DNA of 64,000 bases from Pseudarthrobacter sp. MM222 (GTDB lineage: Bacteria > Actinomycetota > Actinomycetes > Actinomycetales > Micrococcaceae): the NCBI RefSeq assembly GCF_947090775.1, contig NZ_OX352321.1:2356001-2420000 (forward strand), written 5' to 3'. Both the position numbers and the translations under genes were made by a program. Of the stretch, positions 44,895 to 53,059 are shown in pieces. Position 1 is the stretch's first letter; the number at the start of each line of letters is the position of its first letter. Below the pieces are notes generated by a model. That model saw only the letters and a list, made by a program, of their open reading frames with translations. It did not search any database and had not been told where the DNA came from.

Positions 44895-45860
44895 ATGACA
44901 CCTGAGAAGAACACCCACCGTAAGGGCGGCCGCGTGCGGCGCGCCGTGCTGGCCGGAGCCCTGGCCCTGACTCTCTCGGCGGGAGGCGCCACCGCCTGGG
45001 CGCTGGACCGCTTCGTCTTTGAGCATGTCGAGATCTCCGACGTCGCAGCCTACGAGGCAAGCCGGGGCGTAACGTCCGGCACGGCGGACACGGCGGTTGC
45101 CGCGGCCGAGACCACGGACAGTTCATACACTTCGGCGGACTCGAACATCAACATCTCCACGGTCGTGACCGGCAGCGGCGACAGCACTGTCACCTACTAC
45201 GTGGCCGACGTCGTCCTCAGCGATGCCACCGTCCTGCAGTCCGCGTTTGCCGACAACAGTTTTGGCGGGAACATCACGGAGACCACCTCGGCCACCGCGG
45301 CCGACCACGACGCCGTCTTCGCCATCAACGGCGACTACTACGGTTTCCGGGACACCGGAATCGTCATCCGCAACGGCGTCGTCTACCGGGACGAGGGCGC
45401 GCGGCAGGGGCTGGCCTTCTACCGGGACGGCACCGTGGAGGTCTACGACGAAACCAGCACCACGGCCGCCCAACTCGTGGCCGACGGCGTCTGGAACACA
45501 CTGTCGTTCGGACCGGCCGTCCTTGAGGACAGCCAGGTCGTGGACGGCATTGAGGACGTGGAAGTGGACGCGAACGTCGGCAACCACTCCATCCAGGGCG
45601 AACAGCCCCGGACGGCCGTGGGAGTTCTCGGCACCAACCACCTCGCCTTCGTCGTGGTGGACGGCCGCAGCCCCGGCTACAGTGCCGGCGTCACCATGAC
45701 CGGACTCGCGGAAATTCTGCAGGGGCTCGGCGCCACCACCGCGTACAACCTGGACGGCGGCGGGTCCTCCACCATGTATTTCAACGGCCAGCTCGTCAAC
45801 AACCCGCTCGGCCAGAACAAGGAACGCGGCACCTCCGACATCCTCTACATAGGACAGTGA
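44895..45860 (+). CDS. Phosphodiester glycosidase family protein, exported
   Basis: A 321-residue protein. The N terminus is basic, with a signal or anchor helix (AVLAGALALTLSAGGATAWAL). The phosphodiester glycosidase (NAGPA) domain has AINGDYYGFRDTGIVIRNGV, TAVGVLGTNHLAFVVVDGRS and the signature YNLDGGGSSTMYFNGQLVN. Family members remove GlcNAc-phosphodiester caps or act in exopolysaccharide turnover. It is the first gene of a five-gene group on the plus strand, 9 bases before the glycosyltransferase gene, so it probably acts on the surface polymer made by the cluster. Confidence 0.88.
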   Translation: MTPEKNTHRKGGRVRRAVLAGALALTLSAGGATAWALDRFVFEHVEISDVAAYEASRGVTSGTADTAVAAAETTDSSYTSADSNINISTVVTGSGDSTVTYYVADVVLSDATVLQSAFADNSFGGNITETTSATAADHDAVFAINGDYYGFRDTGIVIRNGVVYRDEGARQGLAFYRDGTVEVYDETSTTAAQLVADGVWNTLSFGPAVLEDSQVVDGIEDVEVDANVGNHSIQGEQPRTAVGVLGTNHLAFVVVDGRSPGYSAGVTMTGLAEILQGLGATTAYNLDGGGSSTMYFNGQLVNNPLGQNKERGTSDILYIGQ

Positions 45861-45869
45861 GCCGGAGCC

Positions 45870-47024
45870 ATGATCATCCTGATATCGGCCTACGAGCCGG
45901 ACGACCAGTTGCTCCGCCTGATCCGCTCGATCGCCGCCGCGGCTCCGCAGCTCGCTCTGGTGGTGGTCGATGACGGCAGCGGGCCGGACTACCAGCCCGT
46001 GTTCGACGGCGCGGCCCGGCTTGGGTGCACCGTCATCGGCTATGACCGCAACCGGGGCAAGGGCCACGCGCTGAAGGCGGGCTTCGGCTACATCGCGGAC
46101 CACTTTCCCGGCCGGGACGTGGTCTGCGCGGACAGCGACGGCCAGCACCGCGTCGAGGACATCCTGCGGGTCGCCGGCCGGCTGCCCGCGGCGTCGGATG
46201 CGATGGTCCTGGGCACCCGCAGTTTCAGCGGCACAGTCCCGGCCCGCAGCAGGATAGGCAACGCGGCCACACGATGGCTGTTCCGCCTGGCCACGGGTGA
46301 AACCATCCCGGACACGCAGACCGGGCTCCGGGGATACCCCGCGGCGATGCTCCCTTGGCTCAGGGGGGTCCCCGGCGAGCGCTACGAGTATGAACTCAAC
46401 CTTTTGCTCGAAGCCAGGCAGGCCGGTTACCTGATCCGGACGGTCGACATCGCAACCGTCTACCTGGACCACAACTCGGGCTCGCACTTCCGCCCGCTGG
46501 CTGACTCGGTGCGGATCTACGCACCCCTGCTGAAGTTCCTGGCGTCGTCCCTGACCGCGTTCGTTCTCGACACCGCCGCGTTCCTCGTCATTATCGCCGT
46601 CACCGGTTCCGTCCTGGTCGCCGTCGTCGGTGCCCGTGGTATCAGCTCGGCGGTGAACTTCCTGATCAACCGGCACCTGGTATTCCGCCACGGCCGCGAG
46701 CGCAAGGCCACCCGTACCGGCGTCCGGTACTTCGCCCTGGTCCTCACGCTTCTGGCCGCCAACCTGGCGCTGATGGCGGCACTGGACCAGATCGCCGTCG
46801 CGGCCCTGCCCGCCAAGCTCCTGGTGGAAGCGGCACTGCTCGCAGTCAGCTACTCCGTGCAGCAGCGGTTCCTGTTCGCCCCGGAACATCCGGCCACAGG
46901 CCGCGGCGCAGGCCGGGCCGCGGACCGGGCCGGTGCCGTCGACGCGACTCATATTCCCGCCATGGTCCCGGCACAGTTCCCGCACAGCCTGAGCGGGAAT
47001 CGTAGAGACCAATCCACCCACTGA
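45870..47024 (+). CDS. GT2 glycosyltransferase fused to GtrA domain
   Basis: A 384-residue fusion. The N-terminal ~215 residues are a dolichol-phosphate-mannose-synthase-like GT2 (LVVVDDGSGPDYQPV, NRGKGHALKAGF, CADSDGQHRVEDI, DTQTGLRGYPAAM). The rest is a GtrA domain with four helices (SSLTAFVLDTAAFLVII, AVNFLINRHLVFRHGR and so on). GT2 enzymes of this type load a sugar on a polyprenyl phosphate, and GtrA proteins are thought to flip it across the membrane, so one polypeptide may do both. The C-terminal ~40 residues are a polar tail. It is in line with the NAGPA and DUF4956 genes. Confidence 0.9.
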   Translation: MIILISAYEPDDQLLRLIRSIAAAAPQLALVVVDDGSGPDYQPVFDGAARLGCTVIGYDRNRGKGHALKAGFGYIADHFPGRDVVCADSDGQHRVEDILRVAGRLPAASDAMVLGTRSFSGTVPARSRIGNAATRWLFRLATGETIPDTQTGLRGYPAAMLPWLRGVPGERYEYELNLLLEARQAGYLIRTVDIATVYLDHNSGSHFRPLADSVRIYAPLLKFLASSLTAFVLDTAAFLVIIAVTGSVLVAVVGARGISSAVNFLINRHLVFRHGRERKATRTGVRYFALVLTLLAANLALMAALDQIAVAALPAKLLVEAALLAVSYSVQQRFLFAPEHPATGRGAGRAADRAGAVDATHIPAMVPAQFPHSLSGNRRDQSTH

Positions 47025-47038
47025 TTCCGGAGACTCCC

Positions 47039-47686
47039 ATGACACCCCTAATTCTCATTGCCGCCGACCTGGCCGCCATCAGCATCCTGACCTTCGCCCT
47101 GTACCTGCGCCGGCACCGCCGCCGCGATCTCGTGGTGTCCTACCTCGGCATGAACGTCGGCGTGATGGCCGTGGCCGCCGCCCTCTCCGGCTCGGCCGCC
47201 GGCATCGGGCTCGGCCTGGGACTCTTCGGCGTACTCTCCATCATCCGGCTCCGCTCCACCGAGCTGGCCCAGCACGAAGTGGCCTACTACTTCTCCGCCC
47301 TGGCCCTTGGACTCATCTCCGGCCTGGGGATCGAACCGGTGTGGCTGCCGCTGTCCCTGATGGCAATGATCCTGCTGGTGATGTTCGTGGGGGACCACCC
47401 GCGGGTCCTGCCGGCCTACCGCCACCAGACAGTCATCCTGGACCGCGCGATCGCCGGCGACGCGGAACTCACCGCACGCCTGGAGGAGGTCCTGCACGGG
47501 ACAGTCCACTCGGCCACCGTGCAGGAACTCGACCTGGTCAACGACAAAACAATCGTCGACGTCCGCTACGCCTATGTCCCCGGCGGCGCACCAGGTGGCC
47601 TCATGTCCGGCCTGCACACCAGCGCCGAGGCCCGCGAGGAACTGCCGCGGCACCAGCTTGCCCCCGCCACAGCCGGTGCGGCATGA
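47039..47686 (+). CDS. DUF4956 domain-containing membrane protein
   Basis: A 215-residue protein with about four N-terminal helices, including VSYLGMNVGVMAVAAALSG and GLGLFGVLSIIRLRSTELAQ. The motif SIIRLRS...EVAYYFSALALGLI is diagnostic of DUF4956. A cytosolic C-terminal domain of about 90 residues follows. DUF4956 genes habitually lie beside VTC-domain polymerase genes, and here the VTC start overlaps its stop (ATGA), strongly suggesting a membrane complex. The function of the domain is not established. Confidence 0.9.
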   Translation: MTPLILIAADLAAISILTFALYLRRHRRRDLVVSYLGMNVGVMAVAAALSGSAAGIGLGLGLFGVLSIIRLRSTELAQHEVAYYFSALALGLISGLGIEPVWLPLSLMAMILLVMFVGDHPRVLPAYRHQTVILDRAIAGDAELTARLEEVLHGTVHSATVQELDLVNDKTIVDVRYAYVPGGAPGGLMSGLHTSAEAREELPRHQLAPATAGAA

Positions 47687-48465
47687 GCGCCGGCATTGCG
47701 GGCAACCTCCGGCACCTGCCCCCGATCGGGCTCGAGGAACTCAATGCCGCCGCTGCGCTGCAGACCAGGGTGGACCGCAAATACGTTGTCCCGGCCCAAC
47801 AGGGCCAACAGCTGTTGGCCGCGTTCGAGGCGGACCTGATGATCCTGGAGATGGACGGAAAACGCACTTTCGACTACGACTCCGTGTACTTCGACACCCC
47901 CCAGCTGGACAGCTACCTGCTGGCCGCCAGGGGCAGGCGCCGGCGCTTCAAGATCCGCACCCGGACCTACGTCGACAGCGCCGTAAGCTTCCTGGAAGTC
48001 AAAACGGAAGGCAGCCGCGAAGCCACCGTCAAGGACCGCATCCCGTACGGGCTGCGGGACCGCAGCCGGATCACCGCCGAGGGACTCGGCTACATCAACG
48101 AAACGCTCGCGGCAACCATTGGGCACGTCCCGCCCGGTCCGCTGGAACCTGTGCTTGAGACCCGTTACCGGCGCACCACGCTGTTCCTGCCCGCATCGGA
48201 CAGCCGCGCCACCCTCGACGAAGCGGTCATCTGGCAGCGACCGGGCGGGAGCTCCTGGCTCCTCGACGGGGCGCTGGTCCTCGAGACAAAGTCCGGCTCG
48301 ACGGCCGGACCGCTGGACCGACATCTCTGGGCCAACGGCGTCAGGCCCAGCCGCATCTCCAAATTCGCCACCGGCATGGCCGCCCTGCGCCCCGAACTTC
48401 CGGCCAACCGTTGGCACGGCACGCTGCGGCGGAGCCTGCACCTCACCCCCGCAGCGGCCGCCTGA
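47683..48465 (+). CDS. VTC-domain (polyphosphate polymerase fold) protein
   Basis: A 260-residue cytosolic protein with a triphosphate-tunnel fold. Basic and acidic strands line the tunnel: TRVDRKYVV, DYDSVYFDTPQ, RRRFKIRTRTY, SFLEVKTEG, LEPVLETRYRRT, LVLETKSG and SRISKFATGM. This is the VTC4 catalytic pattern, which in yeast makes polyphosphate from ATP at the membrane. No membrane segment is present, so it would rely on the coupled DUF4956 protein. Whether bacterial members make polyphosphate, or use the tunnel on another polyphosphorylated substrate, is unsettled. Confidence 0.9.
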   Translation: MSAGIAGNLRHLPPIGLEELNAAAALQTRVDRKYVVPAQQGQQLLAAFEADLMILEMDGKRTFDYDSVYFDTPQLDSYLLAARGRRRRFKIRTRTYVDSAVSFLEVKTEGSREATVKDRIPYGLRDRSRITAEGLGYINETLAATIGHVPPGPLEPVLETRYRRTTLFLPASDSRATLDEAVIWQRPGGSSWLLDGALVLETKSGSTAGPLDRHLWANGVRPSRISKFATGMAALRPELPANRWHGTLRRSLHLTPAAAA

Positions 48466-48515
48466 CCTGCCGCTTCCCCGCCGCCACTCCTGGCACCCCG
48501 CACGACCACCCCACC

Positions 48516-48579
48516 ATTTCCCGCGCACTTCAACGACCTCCCCTTCATTTCCCGCGCACTTCACAGACCGCGCACTTCA
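48516..48579 (+). repeat. Direct repeats before the beta-helix lipoprotein gene
   Basis: ATTTCCCGCGCACTTCA occurs at 48516-48532 and 48547-48563, and a shorter copy CCGCGCACTTCA at 48568-48579, just 16 bases before the start codon. The 130-base gap between the VTC and lipoprotein genes is almost filled by them. They could be protein-binding iterons or a slippage product. Confidence 0.6.
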
Positions 48580-48595
48580 GCAGACAAGGACCCCC

Positions 48596-50161
48596 ATGAA
48601 CAAGTTCCGCAACTACATGTCCGTCGCAGCCCTCGCCCTGGCCGTCTCGCTTACCGGCTGTTCGGTGGCCGGTACGGCTTCCTCCACCGGCCAGGCCGGC
48701 ACAGCCGGAACGGGGGCCCAGTCCGCCGTGACCGTCGCCTCCGTGGAAGAGGACACGCACTTCGATTCCGACGATCTCAGCTGGGACGCGGCAGAGGAAG
48801 TGGCCGTGACACTCGCCGACAGTGCCAGCACCGTGGCCGCAGGGTCGACGTCGGACGCCGTCAAGATCGACGGCGGCACCGTCACCATCAGCGCGGCCGG
48901 CACCTACCGGCTTTCCGGCAGCCTGTCCGACGGCCAGGTGGTCATTGCCGCCGGCGAGGAGGATGTTGTGCGCATCATCCTGGACGGGGTGGAACTCAGC
49001 AGTTCCACCGGATCCCCGTTCGTCGTCCAGAGCGCCAACGAGGCCATCGTCTACCTCGAGGAGGGCAGCACGAACACCATTGAGGACGCCGCCAGCTACG
49101 CGGACCAGGGAACCGATGCCCCCAACGCGGCGCTCTATTCCCTGGCCGACCTGACCATCGCCGGCACCGGTGCACTGACGGTCAGCGGCAGGTACAACGA
49201 CGGCATCGTCTCCAAGGACGGCCTCGTACTCGCGGCCGGCAATGTGAGCGTGGACGCCGCGGACGACGGCATCCGGGGCAAGGACTACACGGTGCTGCTG
49301 GACGGCGCCTACACCGTCACCGCCGGCGGCGACGGAGTGAAGGCCGACAACGACACTGACGAGGGCCGGGGCTGGCTGCTGGTCAGCGGCGGAGCGCTGA
49401 CCGTAAAGGCAGGGGACGACGGCGTCAAAGCCGTCACCCAGCTCACGGTCGCCGGTGGCACCGTCACTGTCGAAGAGTCCGAAGAGGGCCTGGAATCGGC
49501 CCACATCGCCGTCAGCGGCGGCACGGTCAGCGTCACCGCCAACGACGACGGCGTCAACGCCGCCGGCGGCAGCTCCAGCACCCAAACGGGCAGCCAGACC
49601 GGCGGTCAAGGCGGCGGCATGGGCGGCGGTGAAACCGTCGGCGACTATTCCGTGGACATCAGCGGCGGCGATGTCACCATCAACTCCCAGGGCGACGGCC
49701 TGGACTCCAACGGCAACGCCACCATCAGCGGCGGCACCGTCGTCGTCAACGGACCAAGCAATGACGGCAACGGCGCGCTGGACGTGAACGGCGGGCTGGC
49801 CGTCAGCGGAGGCACCGTGGCGGCGGCCGGCAGCGCGGGCATGGCGGTGACCCCCGCGACGTCGTCGACGCAGTCCGGCGTTCAGGTCACCTTTGGCACG
49901 GCAGTACCGGCCGGGACGACCATCCAGCTGGCCGATTCCAGCGGGCAGCTAGTGGCTACCTTCGTGACGGCCAAGCAGGCGGCGTCCCTCGTGTACTCCT
50001 CCGCCGCCATAACGGCCGGCGAGGAGTACACCGTCTACACCGGAGGAACGGCGCAGGTCATGGCGGGCGTGGGTGAAGGATCACTGGACGGCGCCCGGCA
50101 GCAGGGCACCGTTACCGCCGGAGAATACACGGCGGCGCGGGGCCCCGGCGACCGCCGCTAG
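48596..50161 (+). CDS. Carbohydrate-binding (Cthe_2159-like) beta-helix lipoprotein
   Basis: A 521-residue secreted protein. The N terminus is a lipoprotein signal (AALALAVSLTGCSVAG, Cys at about 27). The body is a right-handed parallel beta-helix with regular Gly/Asp-rich turns (DDGIRGKDYTVLLDGAYTVT, GGDGVKADND, GDDGVKAVTQLTVAGG, SEEGLESAHIAVSGG, GDGLDSNGNATISGG), matching the Cthe_2159/DUF4353 family. The founding member binds acidic polysaccharide and calcium. A Gly/Gln-rich insert lies at about 325-345. It closes the five-gene cluster and is probably its exported surface component. Confidence 0.85.
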   Translation: MNKFRNYMSVAALALAVSLTGCSVAGTASSTGQAGTAGTGAQSAVTVASVEEDTHFDSDDLSWDAAEEVAVTLADSASTVAAGSTSDAVKIDGGTVTISAAGTYRLSGSLSDGQVVIAAGEEDVVRIILDGVELSSSTGSPFVVQSANEAIVYLEEGSTNTIEDAASYADQGTDAPNAALYSLADLTIAGTGALTVSGRYNDGIVSKDGLVLAAGNVSVDAADDGIRGKDYTVLLDGAYTVTAGGDGVKADNDTDEGRGWLLVSGGALTVKAGDDGVKAVTQLTVAGGTVTVEESEEGLESAHIAVSGGTVSVTANDDGVNAAGGSSSTQTGSQTGGQGGGMGGGETVGDYSVDISGGDVTINSQGDGLDSNGNATISGGTVVVNGPSNDGNGALDVNGGLAVSGGTVAAAGSAGMAVTPATSSTQSGVQVTFGTAVPAGTTIQLADSSGQLVATFVTAKQAASLVYSSAAITAGEEYTVYTGGTAQVMAGVGEGSLDGARQQGTVTAGEYTAARGPGDRR

Positions 50162-50191
50162 AAACGGAGCCCCGAAGCGACACCGCAAAAC

Positions 50192-50226
50192 CACAGCGGC
50201 CGGCGTCGGATTCGCCGGCCGCTGTG
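50192..50226. terminator. Bidirectional terminator at the end of the surface cluster
   Basis: CACAGCGGCCGGCG and CGCCGGCCGCTGTG pair perfectly over 14 bp around a 7-base loop. It lies between two convergent genes, 30 bases after the lipoprotein stop and 3 bases from the DUF427 stop. Confidence 0.8.
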
Positions 50227-50228
50227 CT

Positions 50229-50513
50229 TCAGGCTTCGACGCGGACGCCCCGCCAGAAGGCCACATGGTCCTTGATCTGGGCTGCGTCGGACTTCGGCTC
50301 CGCGTAGAACCAGGCCGCGTCCCGGTTCCGCTGGCCGTCCACCATCAGGCTGTAATAACTGGCCTCGCCCTTCCAGACGCAGACACTGCGGTGGCTGCTG
50401 TCCTCGAGGTATTCGCGCTTGACGGAGGAGATCGGGAAGTAGTGGTTGCCTTCCACCAGGACGGTATCCTCGCTTTCGGCGATCACCGCCCCGTTCCACA
50501 TTGCCTTTGCCAT
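50229..50513 (-). CDS. DUF427 domain-containing protein
   Basis: A 94-residue protein starting MAKAMWNGAVIAES, followed by VEGNHYFPISSVKREYL and CVWKGEASYYSLMVDGQ, the diagnostic DUF427 strand pattern. The fold is a small beta barrel; the function is unknown. The upstream gene is divergent (about 100 bases). Confidence 0.9.
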   Translation of the reverse strand: MAKAMWNGAVIAESEDTVLVEGNHYFPISSVKREYLEDSSHRSVCVWKGEASYYSLMVDGQRNRDAAWFYAEPKSDAAQIKDHVAFWRGVRVEA

Positions 50514-50614
50514 GGTTCGGTCTCCGTACTGGTTGCCGGGAACTACCTGTCTCTGGCGGCCGTGGCCGCCTGCTACTGGCTCAACGACGCGCGGACGGCA
50601 TTGATTCCGCCAGC

Positions 50615-51376
50615 ATGATCCGACGTGGACTGGGTACACTCGGAAACAGGCTTTTCCCGACTATCCTCCGAAGAGGTGCTCTCCTGATTCGAGTCATCAG
50701 TTATAACCTCCGCAAGCACAAGGCCAGTGGTGAGCTGATTGATCTGGCCCGCGATTTTGAGATTGACGCCTTATGCCTCCAGGAGTGCGACACGGACGAT
50801 CTGCCCGAAACCATCGGCGATCTGCACCTGGCCGATGCCACCAAGGGCAACCGGCTGGGCCTGGCGATCTACTACCGCATGAGCCGGTTCACGGCCTACG
50901 AAACCAAGACGTTCGCCCTCAAGAAGTCGATGCATGACCGCGTCCTGTCACCCGCGCATGAGCGCCTCATCGGCACGCGCGTGATCGACAGGGAAACGGA
51001 CCACGATCTTGTCATCGCGTCGTTCCATGCGGCCCCGCTGACCGCGTCCAATTCGCTCCGGCGCAACCAGATCCACGCCGCCCACGCCGAACTGCTCAGC
51101 ATGGGCGGCGGCTTGATGTCGCTCATGGTGGGCGACTTCAACTACCCGTTCTTCACCAAGTACCTCACCGCCCAGATGAAGGACGCCGGTTATGACCTGA
51201 CCCTCAGCGACCGGCGGACCTACACGCGGTACAAGGTCTTCAAGGGACACTTCGACTTCGCCACGTCCCAGGGCCTGGTGATCGAAAGTGTCGAGACACT
51301 CCCCCGCGGCGCCTCCGACCACCTCCCTATCCTGATCTCGGCCGAGTACGGTCAGGACGCCCCGACGGCCGACTGA
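50615..51376 (+). CDS. Endonuclease/exonuclease/phosphatase family protein
   Basis: About 253 residues. The EEP fold motifs are present: RVISYNLRKHKASGE, LCLQECD (catalytic Glu), VIASFHAAPLTASNSLR, LMVGDFNYP (Asp/Asn pair) and ASDHLPILI (catalytic Asp-His). These enzymes hydrolyse phosphodiesters or phosphomonoesters of nucleic acids or phospholipids; the substrate is not clear. The N terminus is uncertain. The family normally begins right before RVISYN, where only a CTG (50684) is available, so the true start may be this CTG or the ATG at 50615. Confidence 0.75.
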   Translation: MIRRGLGTLGNRLFPTILRRGALLIRVISYNLRKHKASGELIDLARDFEIDALCLQECDTDDLPETIGDLHLADATKGNRLGLAIYYRMSRFTAYETKTFALKKSMHDRVLSPAHERLIGTRVIDRETDHDLVIASFHAAPLTASNSLRRNQIHAAHAELLSMGGGLMSLMVGDFNYPFFTKYLTAQMKDAGYDLTLSDRRTYTRYKVFKGHFDFATSQGLVIESVETLPRGASDHLPILISAEYGQDAPTAD

Positions 51377-51524
51377 TCCGTTCCCGGCCCGGGCCCGCCG
51401 GGGCGCCCGAAGAATCTCCCTTTCGCATGTCCGACCTCAGGCGTAGCTTGTACTGATAACGGCTGGGCCGCGCCGCGAAGGCCCGCCCCGCCGGCCAGAA
51501 TCGCATCATCACCGGGAGGAAATC

Positions 51525-52070
51525 ATGAGCGACATCATGCGGCACGTCCCTTTCGATGTGCCCGAGCCATTCCGCCGGTTCCTGCACGGCGAGACCGGGG
51601 CCATGCTCCGCGTCGAGGAGTTCCAGGACGGCTCAACAATGGTGGTCCGGGCCGAACTGCCCGGCATTGACCCCGACCGCGACGTCGATATCACCGTCTC
51701 GGGCACCACGCTCACCATCGAGGCCAGACGTGAGGAACGGACCGAATACAGGGGCAAGCACAACTACCGCTCCGAATTCCAGTATGGCGCGTTCACACGC
51801 CATATTCAGCTGCCGCAGGGCACGAGGGAGGAGGACATCAAGGCGTCGTACACCGACGGGGTCCTGGAAGTCCGCATTCCCACTCCGGAACAGGATGCAA
51901 ACCCCAGCCGAAAAGTTCCCGTGAGCCGCACGTCCTCGGCCGCCGGCCAAGGGTCCGCGGGCTTGGGCACCCCCGACACCACCAGCGAAGCCACGGCACC
52001 CGGGCATTTCTCCGCCACCACCCCACCGGAACCCGGCGGACCGTCAGCACCCCCGACAGGGTCCGTCTGA
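51525..52070 (+). CDS. Hsp20/alpha-crystallin family small heat-shock protein
   Basis: A 181-residue protein. The alpha-crystallin domain spans about 30-130 (MLRVEEFQDGSTMVVRAELPGID, TIEARREERTEYRGK, GAFTRHIQLPQGTREEDIKA, YTDGVLEVRIP), followed by a disordered Pro/Thr/Ser-rich tail. It holds unfolding proteins without ATP. The ATG follows an AGGAAA ribosome-binding site. I searched the 148-base leader for a CIRCE or HAIR operator and found none, so its stress control is unclear. A run of small stress genes follows. Confidence 0.93.
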   Translation: MSDIMRHVPFDVPEPFRRFLHGETGAMLRVEEFQDGSTMVVRAELPGIDPDRDVDITVSGTTLTIEARREERTEYRGKHNYRSEFQYGAFTRHIQLPQGTREEDIKASYTDGVLEVRIPTPEQDANPSRKVPVSRTSSAAGQGSAGLGTPDTTSEATAPGHFSATTPPEPGGPSAPPTGSV

Positions 52071-52089
52071 GCAGCTGGACAGGAACGTT

Positions 52090-52257
52090 ATGAATCGATT
52101 GATCTGGGTCGTCGGCGTTTTGGCCATCGTGGCTCTCCTTCTCGGCGGCACCATCCAGGCGGTCTCGTTTCTCCTCTGGATCGCGCCGGTTCTTTTGGTG
52201 ATCGCCGTTCTGCTCTTTATCCTGAACCGTTCCGGGGGCCGGCGAATCCCGCGGTAG
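52090..52257 (+). CDS. Small two-helix membrane protein, 55 aa
   Basis: MNRLIWVVGVLAIVALLLGG begins a first transmembrane helix. A second helix (SFLLWIAPVLLVIAVLLFIL) ends in a basic RSGGRRIPR tail. It lies 19 bases after the Hsp20 gene, with AGGAACG before the ATG, and is likely co-expressed with it. It resembles the short stress-linked membrane proteins that occur near Hsp20 and GlsB genes, but I cannot assign a family. Confidence 0.65.
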   Translation: MNRLIWVVGVLAIVALLLGGTIQAVSFLLWIAPVLLVIAVLLFILNRSGGRRIPR

Positions 52258-52319
52258 CAGCGTCCGTTCCGCCGAAATGGACCCTTTTTCTCCCACACGG
52301 GCTGTGGGACGATTCGTTT

Positions 52320-52556
52320 ATGAGCGAAAACACCGATCCTCATCCGCCCCACAGCAACCCCGGGGGCCCGGCGCGGGCCCGTCATCCCGGTCACTCGCTC
52401 CGTCACGAAAATCCGACGACTCAGCAAATGCGCATCGTCGGGCAACGGCGTGCGGAGGCCGAGGAAAAGCTGGCACACCACCTGGAACAGGCCCGGCACC
52501 CGGCAAAGGAAGCGCACCCGGCAAAGGAATCTGCCACGGATCACGAGCAATCGTAG
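52320..52556 (+). CDS. Hypothetical protein, 78 aa
   Basis: A short polar protein, rich in His, Pro and Glu, with a helical middle (TTQQMRIVGQRRAEAEEKLAHH) and a small duplicated HPAKEAHPAKE segment near the C terminus encoded by a DNA tandem repeat of about 15 bases. No family is recognised and no good ribosome-binding site is visible, so coding status is only probable. It sits between two small membrane stress genes. Confidence 0.5.
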   Translation: MSENTDPHPPHSNPGGPARARHPGHSLRHENPTTQQMRIVGQRRAEAEEKLAHHLEQARHPAKEAHPAKESATDHEQS

Positions 52557-52655
52557 CCGCGTCAACCGTAGGGTCTTGAACGCCAGTAAGCATACTGAGA
52601 AACTCATGGTTACGGCCGCAATTGCGCGACCGTCAGACCGAAAGGAAGTACAGAC

Positions 52656-52922
52656 ATGGGAATCCTCGGATTTCTCCTTCTCGGGCTTATCGCAGGAGCA
52701 ATCGCTAAAGCCATCCTTCCCGGCAGGCAGGGCGGAGGCTGGGTTATCACGCTTGTCCTGGGAGTCGTCGGCGCAATACTGGGCGGCTGGATCGGCTCGC
52801 TGATCTTCGGCGGAGGCCTGGGTGAATTCTTCGATCTGCGGACCTGGCTCCTCGCCATCCTCGGCGCCATCATCGTGCTGCTGATCTACGGCGCCGTCGC
52901 TGGCCGCAGAAGCAGGGTGTAG
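52656..52922 (+). CDS. GlsB/YeaQ/YmgE family stress response membrane protein
   Basis: An 88-residue protein with three Gly-rich helices (GILGFLLLGLIAGAIAKAILPG, WVITLVLGVVGAILGGWIGSLIFG, WLLAILGAIIVLLIYGAVAG). The LPGRQGGGWVIT motif identifies the transglycosylase-associated/GlsB family. Function is unknown but members respond to envelope or osmotic stress. The ATG follows AAGGAAG. Confidence 0.93.
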   Translation: MGILGFLLLGLIAGAIAKAILPGRQGGGWVITLVLGVVGAILGGWIGSLIFGGGLGEFFDLRTWLLAILGAIIVLLIYGAVAGRRSRV

Positions 52923-53018
52923 ATGCTGGAGGCCTACTGAACCCGACAGGGAAACCCTGGACTGCCCGGCCCGAATTCGGGGCCCCGTCGGTCCAGGCCT
53001 TAACCAGCATTTACGGAT

Positions 53019-53045
53019 GCGGCCCGCTCCCTCGTAGCGGGCCGC
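53019..53045. terminator. Terminator between GlsB and DedA genes
   Basis: GCGGCCCGCT and AGCGGGCCGC form a perfect 10-bp stem with a 7-base loop. The flanking genes converge on it, so it can act in both directions. Confidence 0.7.
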
Positions 53046-53059
53046 CCTTACGCGCTGTC

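Noticed and set aside
45123..47045. A 640-codon open frame antisense to the glycosidase and GT2 genes
   Set aside because: It spans two genes whose sense-strand domains are clear, and shows no domain of its own.
51377..51524. A CIRCE or HAIR operator before the Hsp20 gene
   Set aside because: Neither the CIRCE arms nor the CTTGAGT-N7-ACTCAAG motif is present.
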